From NCBI GenBank assembly GCA_949752795.1, contig OX457063.1, forward strand, positions 65,991,783-66,055,782: a DNA stretch of 64,000 nucleotides, given 5' to 3'. Origin of the DNA: Hyperoodon ampullatus. Its lineage: Eukaryota > Chordata > Mammalia > Artiodactyla > Ziphiidae. The position numbers were made by a program, and so were the translations under genes. Below the pieces are notes generated by a model. The model was not told where the DNA came from and did no database searches. It saw nothing but the letters and a program-made list of their open reading frames with translations. Numbering within the stretch: the first letter of the stretch is position 1; every line of letters begins with the position of its first letter. Below are positions 1 through 9,944 of the stretch, in pieces.

Positions 1-1605
1 AAGATACAGAGATTTCCCATATACTCCCTGTCCCCACAAGTGCAAAGCCTCCCCCATTATCAACATCTCCCACCAGAATGGTACAGTTTGTTACAACGTT
101 ACATTTTTTTTACTATTAATGAACCTACATTGACAAATGATAAATGTCCAAAGCCCGTAGTTTACATTACAGTTCACTCTTGGTGAATTCTGTCGATTTG
201 ACAAAGTGTATGATGTGTATCAATCATTATGGTATCGTAAGAGTGTTTTCACTACCGTAAAAATCCTCTGTGTTTTAATTGCTTCCCTCCATCCTCCTTC
301 AACCACTGATCTTTTTACCGTCTCCGTTGTTTTGCACTTTTCAGAGTGTCATATTGTTGGAACCATTTTCAGAGGGGTGGCTATGGGGCTTGAGCATCCA
401 TGGATATTGATATATGCAGGGGCTCCTGGAACCAATCCCTCTTGGATACCGAGGGATGATGACTCTTTCATGGGTGGTGCCTTTGGTGTTGTATCTAAAA
501 CATCATTGTCATACTCAAGGTCATCTAGGTTTTCTCCTGTGTTATCTTATAGGAGTTTTATAGTTTTGAATTTTACATTTAGGTCTGTGATCCATTTTGT
601 GTTAATTTTTCTGAAGGATGTAAAGTCTGTGTCTACATTAATTTTTTGCGTGTTGATGTCCAATTTGTTCAAGTACCGTTTATTGAAAACTGTCTTCACT
701 CCATTATGTTGCCTTTGCTGCTCTGTCAAAGACCTGTTGACTGATTATGTGAGTCTCTTGCTGGGCTCTCTGTCTTCTTCCATCGATCTGTTTGTCTGTT
801 CTTTCCCCAGTACCACTCTGTCTTGATTACTGTAGCTTTATAGTCTTGAAGTCAGGTAGTATCAGTTCTCTAATTTTGTTCATCTCCTTCAATGTTTTTT
901 TTTTTTGCTAATCTAGATGTTTTACCTCTCATATAAACTTTAGAATCAGTTTGTCAATACCCACAAAATAACTTGCTGGTTTTGATTGGAATTACATTGA
1001 ATCTGTGATATTGATCAAGTTGGGAACAGTTGACATCTTGATGATATTGAGTCTCCCTATGCATGAACATGGGCTGTCTCTCCATTTAGTTAGCTCTTCT
1101 TTGATTTTGGTCATCAGAATTTTGTGGTTTTCCCTCAGAGATAGTGTATACATTTTGCTAGGTTTACAACTATTTCATTTTTAGGGTAAATGATATTGTG
1201 GTTTTAATTTCAAATTCCACTTGTTAATTGCTGGTATATAGGAAAGCAGTTTACTTTATGTTTACCTTGAATCATGCAACCTTGCTATAATTATTTTATT
1301 AGTTCCAGTTTTTTTCAATTCTTTCAGATTTTCTACATAGACTATCATGTCATCTGCGAACAAAGACAATTTTATGTCGTTTTTCCCAATGTGTATATCT
1401 TTTATTTCCTTTTTTTGGTCTTGTTGCATTCACTAGAACTTCCAGTATGATGTTGAAACAAAATAATGATAGGGGACATCCTTGCCTTATATCTGACCTT
1501 AGTGGGGAAGCTTCAAGTTTCTCACCATTAACTATAATGTTAGCTGTAGATTTTTATCAAGTTCAGGAAGTTCTCTATTACTAGCTTATTGAGACTTAAT
1601 ATGAC
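1..1605 (-). mobile_element. Old antisense L1, ORF2 and 3' end, cut by window start
   Basis: The plus strand reads as the reverse complement of L1 ORF2 and 3' flank: it has the catttaggtctgtgatccat, tcatctgcgaacaaagacaa and ttgaaacaaaataatgatag-type blocks of the reverse transcriptase region, and an L1 3'-end-like start. The 206-codon plus-strand reading frame at 206-826 is an antisense artefact of this element. It breaks off abruptly at the SINE at 1606 with no continuation beyond. Confidence 0.8.
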
Positions 1606-1771
1606 TTTTTTTTTTTTTTTTTTTGCGGTACGCGGGCCTCTCACTGCTGTGGCCTCTCCCATTGTGGAGCACAGGCTCCGGACGCGCAGGCTCAGTGGCC
1701 ATGGCTCCCAGGCCTAGCCGCTCCGCGGCATGTGGGATCTTCCCAGACTGGGGCATGAACCCGTGTCCCCT
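1606..1771 (-). mobile_element. CHR-type SINE, 5'-truncated
   Basis: Poly-T (about 19 nt) followed by the reverse complement of the tRNA-unrelated and part of the tRNA-related region. The last ~45 bp including the tRNA-like 5' end are absent, and no target-site duplication is visible. It joins directly to a DNA-transposon remnant. Confidence 0.85.
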
Positions 1772-1784
1772 CTAGTTTATTTTT

Positions 1785-1965
1785 TACAACTAGAGGGTGC
1801 TACTGACATCTCTTTAGTAGAGGTCAGGGATCCTGGTAAATATCCTACAAAGCACAAGGCAGAATTCCCACAACAAAGAATTACCTTGCCCAGAATGTCA
1901 ATAGTGCCAAAGTTGAGAAACTCTGATTTTGGGTATACATCTTTATTCCAGTTTACCTCCAAGTG
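1785..1965 (-). mobile_element. Ancient hAT-type non-autonomous DNA transposon remnant
   Basis: The minus strand carries gagtttctcaactttggcac, then an actattgacattctgggc block, a ttctttgttgtggga block and a gcatccctggcctct-like block (here gatccctgacctct). This pattern is common in old mammalian MER-type DNA transposons. I do not assign the exact family. Confidence 0.55.
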
Positions 1966-2159
1966 ACATACCACTTATGTACAGTGTAAGAACCTTACAA
2001 TAACGTACTTCCGCTTCTCCCTGTCCAACCCTTATGCTGTTGTTTTCATGCATTTTACATATGTATAAACCCTATAAATACATTCTTATTTTTTTATTTA
2101 AAGAACCAATTATTTTCAAATACTTCTAAATAATAAGAAAAAGATGTGTATATTTACCA

Positions 2160-2860
2160 TTGTAGTTATCATTACTCCTGCTTTTCATAAATATGTCTTA
2201 TATCTAGACTTTCATCTGGTATCATTTTTCTTCTTCGCGAAGGACTTCTGTTAACATATCTTGTAATGCAGGTCTGCTAGTGATGAATACTTTCTACTTT
2301 TGTACATCTAAAAATGTCTTTATTTCACCTTTTTTTGTGTGTGGTAAAGCACATAAGTTTATCTTCTTAGCAATTTATGAATGTGCATTACAGACTGCTA
2401 GCTGTGTGAATTGTACAACAGATCTCTAACTTTGTTTTTTTTTGTTTTTTTTTGTTTTTTTTTTTTTCTGTACGCGGGCCTCTCACTGCTGTGGCCTCTC
2501 CCGTTGCGGAGCACAGGCTCTGGACGCGCAGGCTCAGTGGCCATAGCTCACGGGCCTAGCCGCTCTGCGGCATGTGGGATCTTCCCAGACCGGGGCACGA
2601 ACCCATGTCCCCTGCATCGGCAGTCGGACTCTCAACCACTGCGCCACCAGGGAAGCCCTCTAACTTTCTTTTTGAAAGACATTTTTGCTAGATATAGAAT
2701 TGTAGGTTGACAATTTTTCCTTCTAGTATTTAAAAAAAATGGTGCTCTAGTCTTCTCACTTGGATTATTTCTGATGAGAAATCAGATGTCATCCTTATCT
2801 TTGTTCCTCTGTGTTAGCATATCTTTTTTCCAGTCTGGTTAATGGAAGCAGATGTTCTTT
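2160..2860 (-). mobile_element. Old antisense L1 fragment with nested SINE
   Basis: Flanks of the SINE resemble the reverse complement of the L1 5'/ORF1 region: ttgtaatgcaggtctgctag and the gatatagaattgtaggttga block. About 90 bp around 2340-2423 do not fit and may be an earlier insertion. Confidence 0.5.
2434..2658 (-). mobile_element. CHR-type SINE with 10-bp target-site duplication
   Basis: T-rich tail interrupted by G every 9-10 nt, then a full short-form SINE ending ccaccagggaagccc. Flanked by ctctaacttt at 2424-2433 and 2658-2667 (one base shared with the SINE end). Confidence 0.93.
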
Positions 2861-3324
2861 CTGGCCCTGAGTGACAGGCACTGTTCCCGCTAATCCTTTG
2901 TTATAGTTCATTCTCCACTGTTACGTAGTTTCTTCACACACAAGTGCTGATGAATATTTTGCTGAATACTCTAGGGAACCCTCTGCAGATCTCCTGGGTT
3001 CTGTCTCTGTGTAGTTCTTTCCTCCTTGGTACTCTTCCCTATGGACTTTAGGTGCCTTAGTCTTCCTGGACTATTATTTCTGTCTCCTCAGCTCAGGAGG
3101 TCTTCTAGCCTCTGCCTCCGTTTCATTCTCCTGCTCCACAACGTGGAATATTCTTTGAAGGTAGTAAGATAAGGCAGTCGTGGGGCTCACTGGTTTTAAT
3201 CATTGTCCTTTATTGCCTGATGTCTGGTGTTTAGAAAACCATTGTTTCAACTCTTTTGCCAGATTTTTGTTGTTGTTGCTTCAGGTATAAGGGTAAATTC
3301 ATTCCCTCTCCCTTTTTTTTTTTT

Positions 3325-3715
3325 TGCAATTTTTTATTGTGATAAAAATTCACATAATATTTAATTCACCATATTAAAGTGTACAGTTCAGTGGTTTTTA
3401 GTACATTCAAAATGTTGTGCTGTGTCACAGCTGTCTTATTCCAGAACACTTCCATCACCCTAAAAAGAAACCCCATACCCATTAATCACTCTCCATCCTA
3501 CTTGTTCACCAACCCCCTCCTTAATAACCACTAATACAGTTTCTTTATGCATTTGCCTATTTCTGAACATTTCCTATAAATGGAATCATACAATATGTGA
3601 CCTTTTGTATCTGACTTCTTTCACATAGTATAATGTTTTAAAGGTTCACCCATGTTGTGGCATACATCAGTATTTCACTCCTTCTTATAGGTGAATAATA
3701 TCCACTGTATGTATT
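3325..3715 (-). mobile_element. Old antisense L1 3' end
   Basis: Contains attgtgataaaaattcacat, gtgtacagttcagtggtttt and the atataatgttttaaaggttc region typical of reverse-complemented L1M 3' ends. 3716-3930 has nothing I recognise. Confidence 0.7.
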
Positions 3716-3929
3716 TCATCTTTGTTAGAGTGGAAGTTAGCTGCTGAAGCCTTTTAACTGGTTTCTGCTGCTGCTTTTATCTCCCAGAGTCCATATTTGA
3801 CCTCGGCAGGTGATTTTAATATGCTGTCAGGACTGAGAATCAGATTTAGAAAGTTAGTTCCAGAAGAGAAGCAGGTTTAGCTAGAATACAATAAGGACTT
3901 ATAAAGATTGGCACTGGTTGCTTTTTTGT

Positions 3930-4515
3930 AGTACGTATTCTTTGAGAAAATTGTAGAAAATGTAGAGAAGAAAATAGAGACCGGCTACAGTTTCACTACC
4001 TAATACTTTGACACATTTCTTTCCAGCTTTGTTTTTTTACTTTTTAATTCTGCATTTATGCATGCTATCACCTGTTTATTCTATTTATTTCACTATAATT
4101 GAGATTATCTTCAATGTGTGATTTTGTTGCATGCTTTTTCTACTTAATGTGTAAGTATTTTCATGTCATTAAACTGTTTTGCAAAAAGTTTTAAATGGCA
4201 GTGTGTAAGTTTATCATGGATATACTAAACTATAATTACTCCAGTATTGGAGATAATAAGGTTTTTTCCAGTTTTACTTATTATAATTATTATGTAAATA
4301 ATAGATTGACTGTTAGAAAGATTTTGAAGGCTTAGAAACATATTACCAAACTGTTCTCCAGAACATACCAATTTACACTTTTAACACATTCACTAGCACT
4401 CATTCTTGAAAGTGTCTGTTTTACTCACCACAATTTCACCAGCATTGTGAATAATGATTGCCTCACCAGCATGTTTTGTTTACATTAAATTTTTGTTTAC
4501 ATCAAAGGTTATTTT
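3930..4515 (-). mobile_element. Ancient antisense L1-like fragment
   Basis: Diverged sequence with tttccagttttacttattat and the aaactgttctccagaacata / tttacacttttaa pattern seen in old L1 3' regions. Family not certain. Confidence 0.45.
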
Positions 4516-4579
4516 TTCTAGATTTTTAAAATCAATTTTATTGAAGCATCATTTACATACAGTATAAAGTATTTATTTA

Positions 4580-4946
4580 TTTTTTATAACATGTTAATTT
4601 TTTGGCTGCGTTGGGCTTCCGTTGCTGCGCGCGGGCTTTCTCTAGTTGGGGCGAGTGGGGGCTACTCTTCCTTGCGATGCGCGTGCTTCTCACTGCAGTG
4701 GCTTCTCTTGTTGTGGAGCACGGGCTCTGAGTGTGCGAGCTTCAGTAGTTGTGACACGTGGGCTCAGTAGTTGTGACACGTGGGCTCAGTAGTTGTGACT
4801 CGTGGGCTCTAGAGCTCAGGCTCAGTAGTTGTGGCACTTGGGCTTAGTTGCTCCACGTCATGTGGGATCTTCCTGGACCAGGGCTCAAAACCGTGTCCCC
4901 TGCATTGGCAGGCAGATTGTTAACCACTGCGCCACCAGGGAAGCCC
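4580..4946 (-). mobile_element. Long-form CHR-type SINE with internal 22-bp tandem repeat
   Basis: Reverse-oriented SINE with the ggctgcgttgggcttc and ggctttctctagttgggg blocks, ending ccaccagggaagccc. A 22-bp unit (cagtagttgtgacacgtggg + ct) occurs three times at 4743-4808. Possible imperfect target duplication aagtatttattta / aagcatttattta. Confidence 0.88.
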
Positions 4947-4959
4947 AAGCATTTATTTA

Positions 4960-5089
4960 ATTTTTAATTTAATTTTATTTGACTGTGCCATGTGGCATGC
5001 AGGATCTTAGTTCCCCAACCAGGGATCGAACCTATGTCCCCCACCATGGAAGTGCGGAATCCTAACCACTGGACCGCCAGGGAATTACC
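4960..5089 (-). mobile_element. Short CHR-1-like SINE fragment
   Basis: Reverse-oriented tRNA-derived SINE: gtgccatgtggcatgcagga, then accagggatcgaacc and ccactggaccgccaggga. It lies back-to-back with the previous SINE. Confidence 0.8.
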
Positions 5090-5866
5090 ATAAAGAATTT
5101 ATTTTGTTTATGGTTTTGTGTTTTAATAAACAAATATACCTGTGTAACCACCATCCCAAACAAGGAATAGAATGTTTTCATTCCCCACAGGAGTTCCATT
5201 TAACCTATTTGCAGTCGTATCTTCCACCCCCTTTTCAGGCAGCTACTGATCTGATTTCAGTCACTATAGATTAGTTTTGCCTGTTCTCAAACTTCATATA
5301 AAGGGGACCATACAGAATGTAGCTGCTTGTATCTCGTTGTTGCTTGTTGTACTTTTGAGATTCATCTATGTAGTATATATGATTAGTTTGTCTCCCCCAC
5401 CTCCCTCCTCTTTTTTTCTTTTAACTGAGTAGCATTCCTTTGAATTAATGTATTTACTTTAGTCACCTGTTAATGTGCGTTTTTATTGTTTCCAGTTTTT
5501 GGCTATTTTGAGTAAAATTGCAGTTAACGTTCATGTGCAGGTTGTTTGTGGACATGCATTTCACTTCTCAGGTACACACTTAGCAGTAGGATTGCTGGGT
5601 CATGTGATAAGTGTATATTTATAAGAACCTGCCCAACAGTTTACAAAGTGGTGATACCTTTTGACCCTTCCACCAGCAGTTGATGTTGTCAGTTTCTTAA
5701 TTTTAGTCATTTTGTGGGTGTGTAGTCAAAACTGCGATTTTATTTTGCGTTTTCCTGATACAAAGATGTTGAACATTTTTTCAAGTGTTTATTGGTCATT
5801 CCTGCATCTTCTTTTGTGAAATATGTTTAAATCATTGGCTCATTTTCTTTTAAAATTGGGTTGTTT

Positions 5867-5994
5867 GGGGGACTTCTCTGGTGGTCCAGTGGTTAAGACT
5901 CTGTGCTCTCAGTGCAGGGGGCACAGTTTCGATCCCTGGTCGGAAAACTAAGATCCCGCATGCTGCAATTTGCGGCCAAAAAAAAAAAAAAAAA
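5867..5994 (+). mobile_element. Short CHR-1-like SINE, sense
   Basis: Starts gggggacttctctggtggtc, with a tRNA-like B box region (tttcgatccctgg) and A16 tail. Target duplication gggttgttt at 5858-5866 and 5995-6003. Confidence 0.9.
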
Positions 5995-6395
5995 GGGTTG
6001 TTTTGTTATTATTGAGTTATAAGAGTTATTTATATATTCTCCATACAAGGTCTCTCACATCTTTATTGTGAATATTTTTCCCCCAGTCTGGCTTGTCTTA
6101 TTACTTCCTTAAGAATGTATTTTGAATAGCACAATATTTGCATTTTGAAGAAGTCCAGCTTATCAGTTCTTTCATTTATAATGTGTTTTGTTTTATGTTC
6201 TAGGAAATCTTACCCAAACCCAGGGTCACTAAGATTTTTCTCCTATGTTTTCTTGTAGATGTTTTACAAGTTTAGGCTTCGTGTTTCGGTCTGTGACCTT
6301 TTTTTTTTTTTTAAAACACAGATTCCTAGAATCTTCTCCCAGAGATCCCGGTTTAATAGGTCTGGGGTGGAGTCAAAGAATCTAGTTATTTGTTT

Positions 6396-6642
6396 TGTTT
6401 TTTTAAATTTATTTATTTGGTTGTGGCAGGTGAGTTCCTTAGTTGTGGCTTGCAGGCTTCTTAGTTGCAGCACATGTGCTCCTTAGTTGTGGCCGGTGGG
6501 CTGCTTAGTTGTGGCATGCGAACTGTTAGTTGCAGCATGCATGTGGGATCTAGTTCCCTGACCAGGGATTGAACCTGGGCCCCCTGCATTGGGAGCTTAG
6601 AGTCTTAACCACTGCGCCACCACTGCGCCAGCAGAGAAGTCT
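6396..6642 (-). mobile_element. CHR-type SINE, antisense
   Basis: Reverse-oriented: repeated cttagttgtggc units, then ccctgaccagggattgaacc and cttaaccactgcgccacc. The tRNA-like end contains a small duplication (cactgcgccac twice). Confidence 0.85.
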
Positions 6643-7779
6643 CTGTGACCTATTTTTGAGTTAATTTTTGTGTATAATTTGAGTTAGGAGTATAGGCTTA
6701 TTTTTTTCCAAACTGAAGTCCAGACAATTTGTTGACAAGACTATGCTTACCCCCATTCGTTTCCCCCATTAATTGGCACCTTTCTCTAAAATTCATTATG
6801 TGTATGTATGTATGTGGGTCTATGTTTAGACTTCTTTTCCATTGCTTATATGTACATTCTTATGCTGGTAACACACTGTTTTGAAAAATTTAGCTTTATA
6901 TTTTGTGATGTAGCTTGTAATCAGATTGTGTATGTTCTTCAAATTTCTTTTCTTTCAAGATTATTTTGGCTCTTTTGCCTTTCCATATGAATTTTAGAAT
7001 CAACTGGTCCATTTCTGTAAAAAAAAAAAAAAAAAAAAAGCCTGTTGGGGTTTTGATTGATTAGGATTGTGTTGAGTCTCTAGATGAATTTTGGGGGAAA
7101 TTTTACACAAGTACATTTTTTGAACAGTATTGAACCTTCCAATTCTTGAGCGTACCACATCTCTCCATTTATGTTGATGTGCAAGTTTTACACATATTTT
7201 GTTAAACCTATCTGTAAATATTTAGTGGTTTAACACTGTTGTAAATGGTAATTGCTTTTTATTTTTATTTTTTAGTTGGTAGTATACAGAGATACAATTG
7301 AGTTATTAACATTGACTTGCAGTCTTGTTAAGTTCACTTTTTAGTTCTAGTAGCTCTGTTGAGATTCCCTAGGATTTTATCCCTACATGATCATATTATG
7401 TGCAGTTTTACTTCTTTTTTTCCAGTCTGCCTGCCCTTGTTGCTTTTTCTTTTCCTCACTGCAGTGGCTAGAGACTCAGGGAAAATGTGGCCTAGAAGTG
7501 GTGAGAATAGACGTTTTAGGTTTGTTTTTGCTCTTAGGGGAAAAGAATTCAGTCTTTGACCATTAAGTATGATGGTCTGTAGGTTTTCCTTTGTGCTGCC
7601 TGCCCTTTATCAGATTGAGGACATCTTTTTCTTGCTTTCAGTGAATTTTTTTCTTATGAATGGGTGTTGAAAAAAGATTTTGAATTGTCAAATTTTCTAA
7701 TTTTTTTTGCTTTTGTTCTCAAAAATTTTGCTACTATTAATATTGCACTTTAATATGTTTTAATAAAAACGAGAAACTT

Positions 7780-7885
7780 TTATCCTTGACAATGTGCCGT
7801 GGACTATTCTGAGCACCTTATTAACTTATATAATCATCACAACAATCCTTTGAAGTGTATATGGTCTAAATTTTACAGATAAGCT
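7780..7885 (+). mobile_element. MIR remnant
   Basis: Contains aatgtgccgtggactattct, then ttaacttatataatcatcac and attttacagataag, matching the MIR core and 3' region. Diverged. Confidence 0.65.
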
Positions 7886-8219
7886 TCAAATCATTATTTT
7901 CGAAAGGAATGTAAATTTCTTTCCCAATCCCCTTCATTGTAGACATGAATATTCATTTCTAATAAATGAGGTTTGTTTTTTCTCTTTGTGTTATAATTTG
8001 GGTTCTCTTCACACTGTCATTAATTTTGATTATCTTTAGAGCATGTGAAACAAACAGGGTTTTAAAATTCAGAACTGTTAAAGGGTATAAGCTCAGAGAA
8101 TTGTCACTCCCTCCTTATCCTTTCTACTCCATTCGTAATACGCTATTCTTTGTGATTCTTAGCCAATTTATGATCAATTTTGTGAAAGTTCCATGAGTAC
8201 TTGAGAAGAAGGGGGATTG

Positions 8220-9245
8220 TGTGTGAAGTTTGATAAATAACTATAAGATCTACCTTATTAAGTTGCTTATTAGGTCCTTGCTTGTTATTTGTCCACTTGA
8301 TTTGTCTTGTGCTGAGAGTGGTCTTTTTTTTATATATATATATTTATTTTATTTAGTTAGTTAGTTAGTTTTCAACTACGTTGGGTCTTCTGTGGCTGTG
8401 CACGGGCTTTCTCTAGCTGCCGAGGGCTTCTCATTGCGGTGGCTTCTCTTGTTGCAGAGCACAGGCTCCAGGCGCACAAGCTTCCGTAGTTGTGGCTGGC
8501 GGGCTCTAGAATGCAGGCTCAGTAGTTGTGGCACACGGGCTTAGTTGCTCCACGGCATGTGGGATCTTCCCGGACCAGGGCTCAAACCCATGTCCCCTGC
8601 ATTGGCAGGTGGATTCTTAACCACTGCGCCACCAGGGAAGCCCCCTGAGAGTGGTCTTTTAAAATTATTTTTAGTGTATCTTTGTCTGTCTTTGCATCTC
8701 TGTAGCTTTTTCTTCATGAAATGATTATTTGATCATAAATTATTGTTGATATATAGATATTCATAAATGTGTATAGAAATTCAAAATCTTTGTAATGAAT
8801 TGTGGGTTTTGGGTCATGCTTAATGCTCTTTGGCTTGAATTCTACTTGTCTGATATTAGGATCTGCTTGTCTTTCTTACTGTATTCCATTACCTGATACA
8901 CTTTTCTGTTCTTTTTACTCTTTTTCACTCACTCTTTGTGGTGATGATGGTGGTGGGGGGTATTTCTTGCATAAAGCATATAGTTGAGTCTTTGGTTATG
9001 AGACAAGTTGAAAATCTTTTTGTTTTCATAGGTGAGATAAGTCCACTCACATTTATTGATATGACTGAACATGTTTGATCTCAACTCTTTCGTAATATTT
9101 AATTTTTTTGTATTATGTTATATTTGCTAGTTTCTTTTTTTATTTTGCTCTTATCTTGTTTTCCTTCTCCCATTTTTAGTTGCATTATTTACACTTTTCT
9201 GTGCAGATGTTTGTACATTAGTGCTCCAGCCTTTTCCCCATCTTT
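8220..9245 (-). mobile_element. Old antisense L1 ORF2 5' part, with nested SINE
   Basis: Flanks read as reverse-complement endonuclease-proximal L1: ggcttgaattctacttgtct, gatattaggatctgcttgtc and gtccactcacatttattgat. Confidence 0.6.
8328..8644 (-). mobile_element. Long-form CHR-type SINE with 16-bp target-site duplication
   Basis: Reverse-oriented, with a tail of TA and TTAG repeats, and ending ccaccagggaagcccc. Flanked by a perfect ctgagagtggtctttt at 8312-8327 and 8645-8660. Confidence 0.94.
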
Positions 9246-9248
9246 GAC

Positions 9249-9313
9249 ATATATGTATATATGTGTGTATGTGTGTGTGTGTGTGTATATATATATGTGT
9301 GTGTGTGTGTGTA
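9249..9313. repeat. TG/TA microsatellite
   Basis: Mixed (TA)n and (TG)n dinucleotide tract of about 65 bp, likely length-polymorphic. Confidence 0.95.
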
Positions 9314-9364
9314 GTTGAAGTTTTCCATTCATATCATGGTTGGATGAATCCAAGATGATGATGG

Positions 9365-9690
9365 GCTACACTATAGTCATTTGTGGCTGTTGAGCATTTG
9401 AAATATGGCTAGTCTGAATTGAGATGTTCTATATGTGTAAAACGTGTTACATACAGGTTTTATAGACTTGATGTGGAAGAAAAAAATGTAAAATATCTCC
9501 ATACCTTTTTATATTGATTACATGTTGAAATGATGTTTGGATATTTATATTGGCTTAAATAAGATATATTATTAAAATTAATTTCATCCTTTTTCTTTTT
9601 ACTTTTTTTTGGTGTGGCTACTAGAAAATTTAAATGTGTGGGTCACATTTGTGGCTTCCATTACATTTCTTCTGAACAGTACTATTCTAG
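9365..9690 (-). mobile_element. MER3 (hAT-Charlie) DNA transposon remnant
   Basis: The plus strand includes tttgtggctgttgagcattt, gaaatatggctagtctgaat, a ttacatgttgaaatgatgtt stretch and gtggctactagaaaatttaa, in the order expected for MER3. Terminal repeats are eroded. Confidence 0.75.
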
Positions 9691-9699
9691 TAGATTCCT

Positions 9700-9944
9700 C
9701 AAAAGTCCTCTACAGAATTCGCTGAGTACTTTGTGTAGCCTTGATACTTAAAGCATAACTTAGCTGGATGTAAAAAGTCTAATGTTCATCTGATTCTTTT
9801 GGCCTTTCAAGTTATTATTATATGTTATTGTTACTATTATTGTTTGCTTGGAGGCTTTGAGGATTTTTTTCATTATTTTTGAAATAAGTTTTATTCAAAT
9901 ATATATCACAGTCTGTTCTGGGTTACTTTTGCCAGGTACTTGAT
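9700..9944 (-). mobile_element. Possible antisense L1 fragment
   Basis: Blocks such as aacttagctggatgtaaaaa and cttggaggctttgaggattt resemble reverse-complement L1 ORF1/ORF2 junction sequence; weak. Confidence 0.4.

Larger units (their letters stand above)
4516..7760 (-). mobile_element. Old antisense L1 with four nested SINEs
   Basis: The plus strand shows reverse-complement L1 3' end (attttattgaagcatcattt, then the gtagcattcctttgaattaatg area, and ggattgctgggtcatgtgat), followed by ORF2-derived blocks (agattattttggctcttttg; ttttagaatcaactggtcca). It is interrupted by SINEs at 4580-4946, 4960-5089, 5867-5994 and 6396-6642. All reading frames are decayed. Confidence 0.75.

Noticed and set aside
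206..826. 206-codon plus-strand open frame, the longest in the window
   Set aside because: It is the antisense reading of a decayed L1 ORF2; no coding signature of its own.
4743..4808. CRISPR-like regular repeats
   Set aside because: Adjacent tandem units without spacers, inside a SINE, in a mammalian genome.
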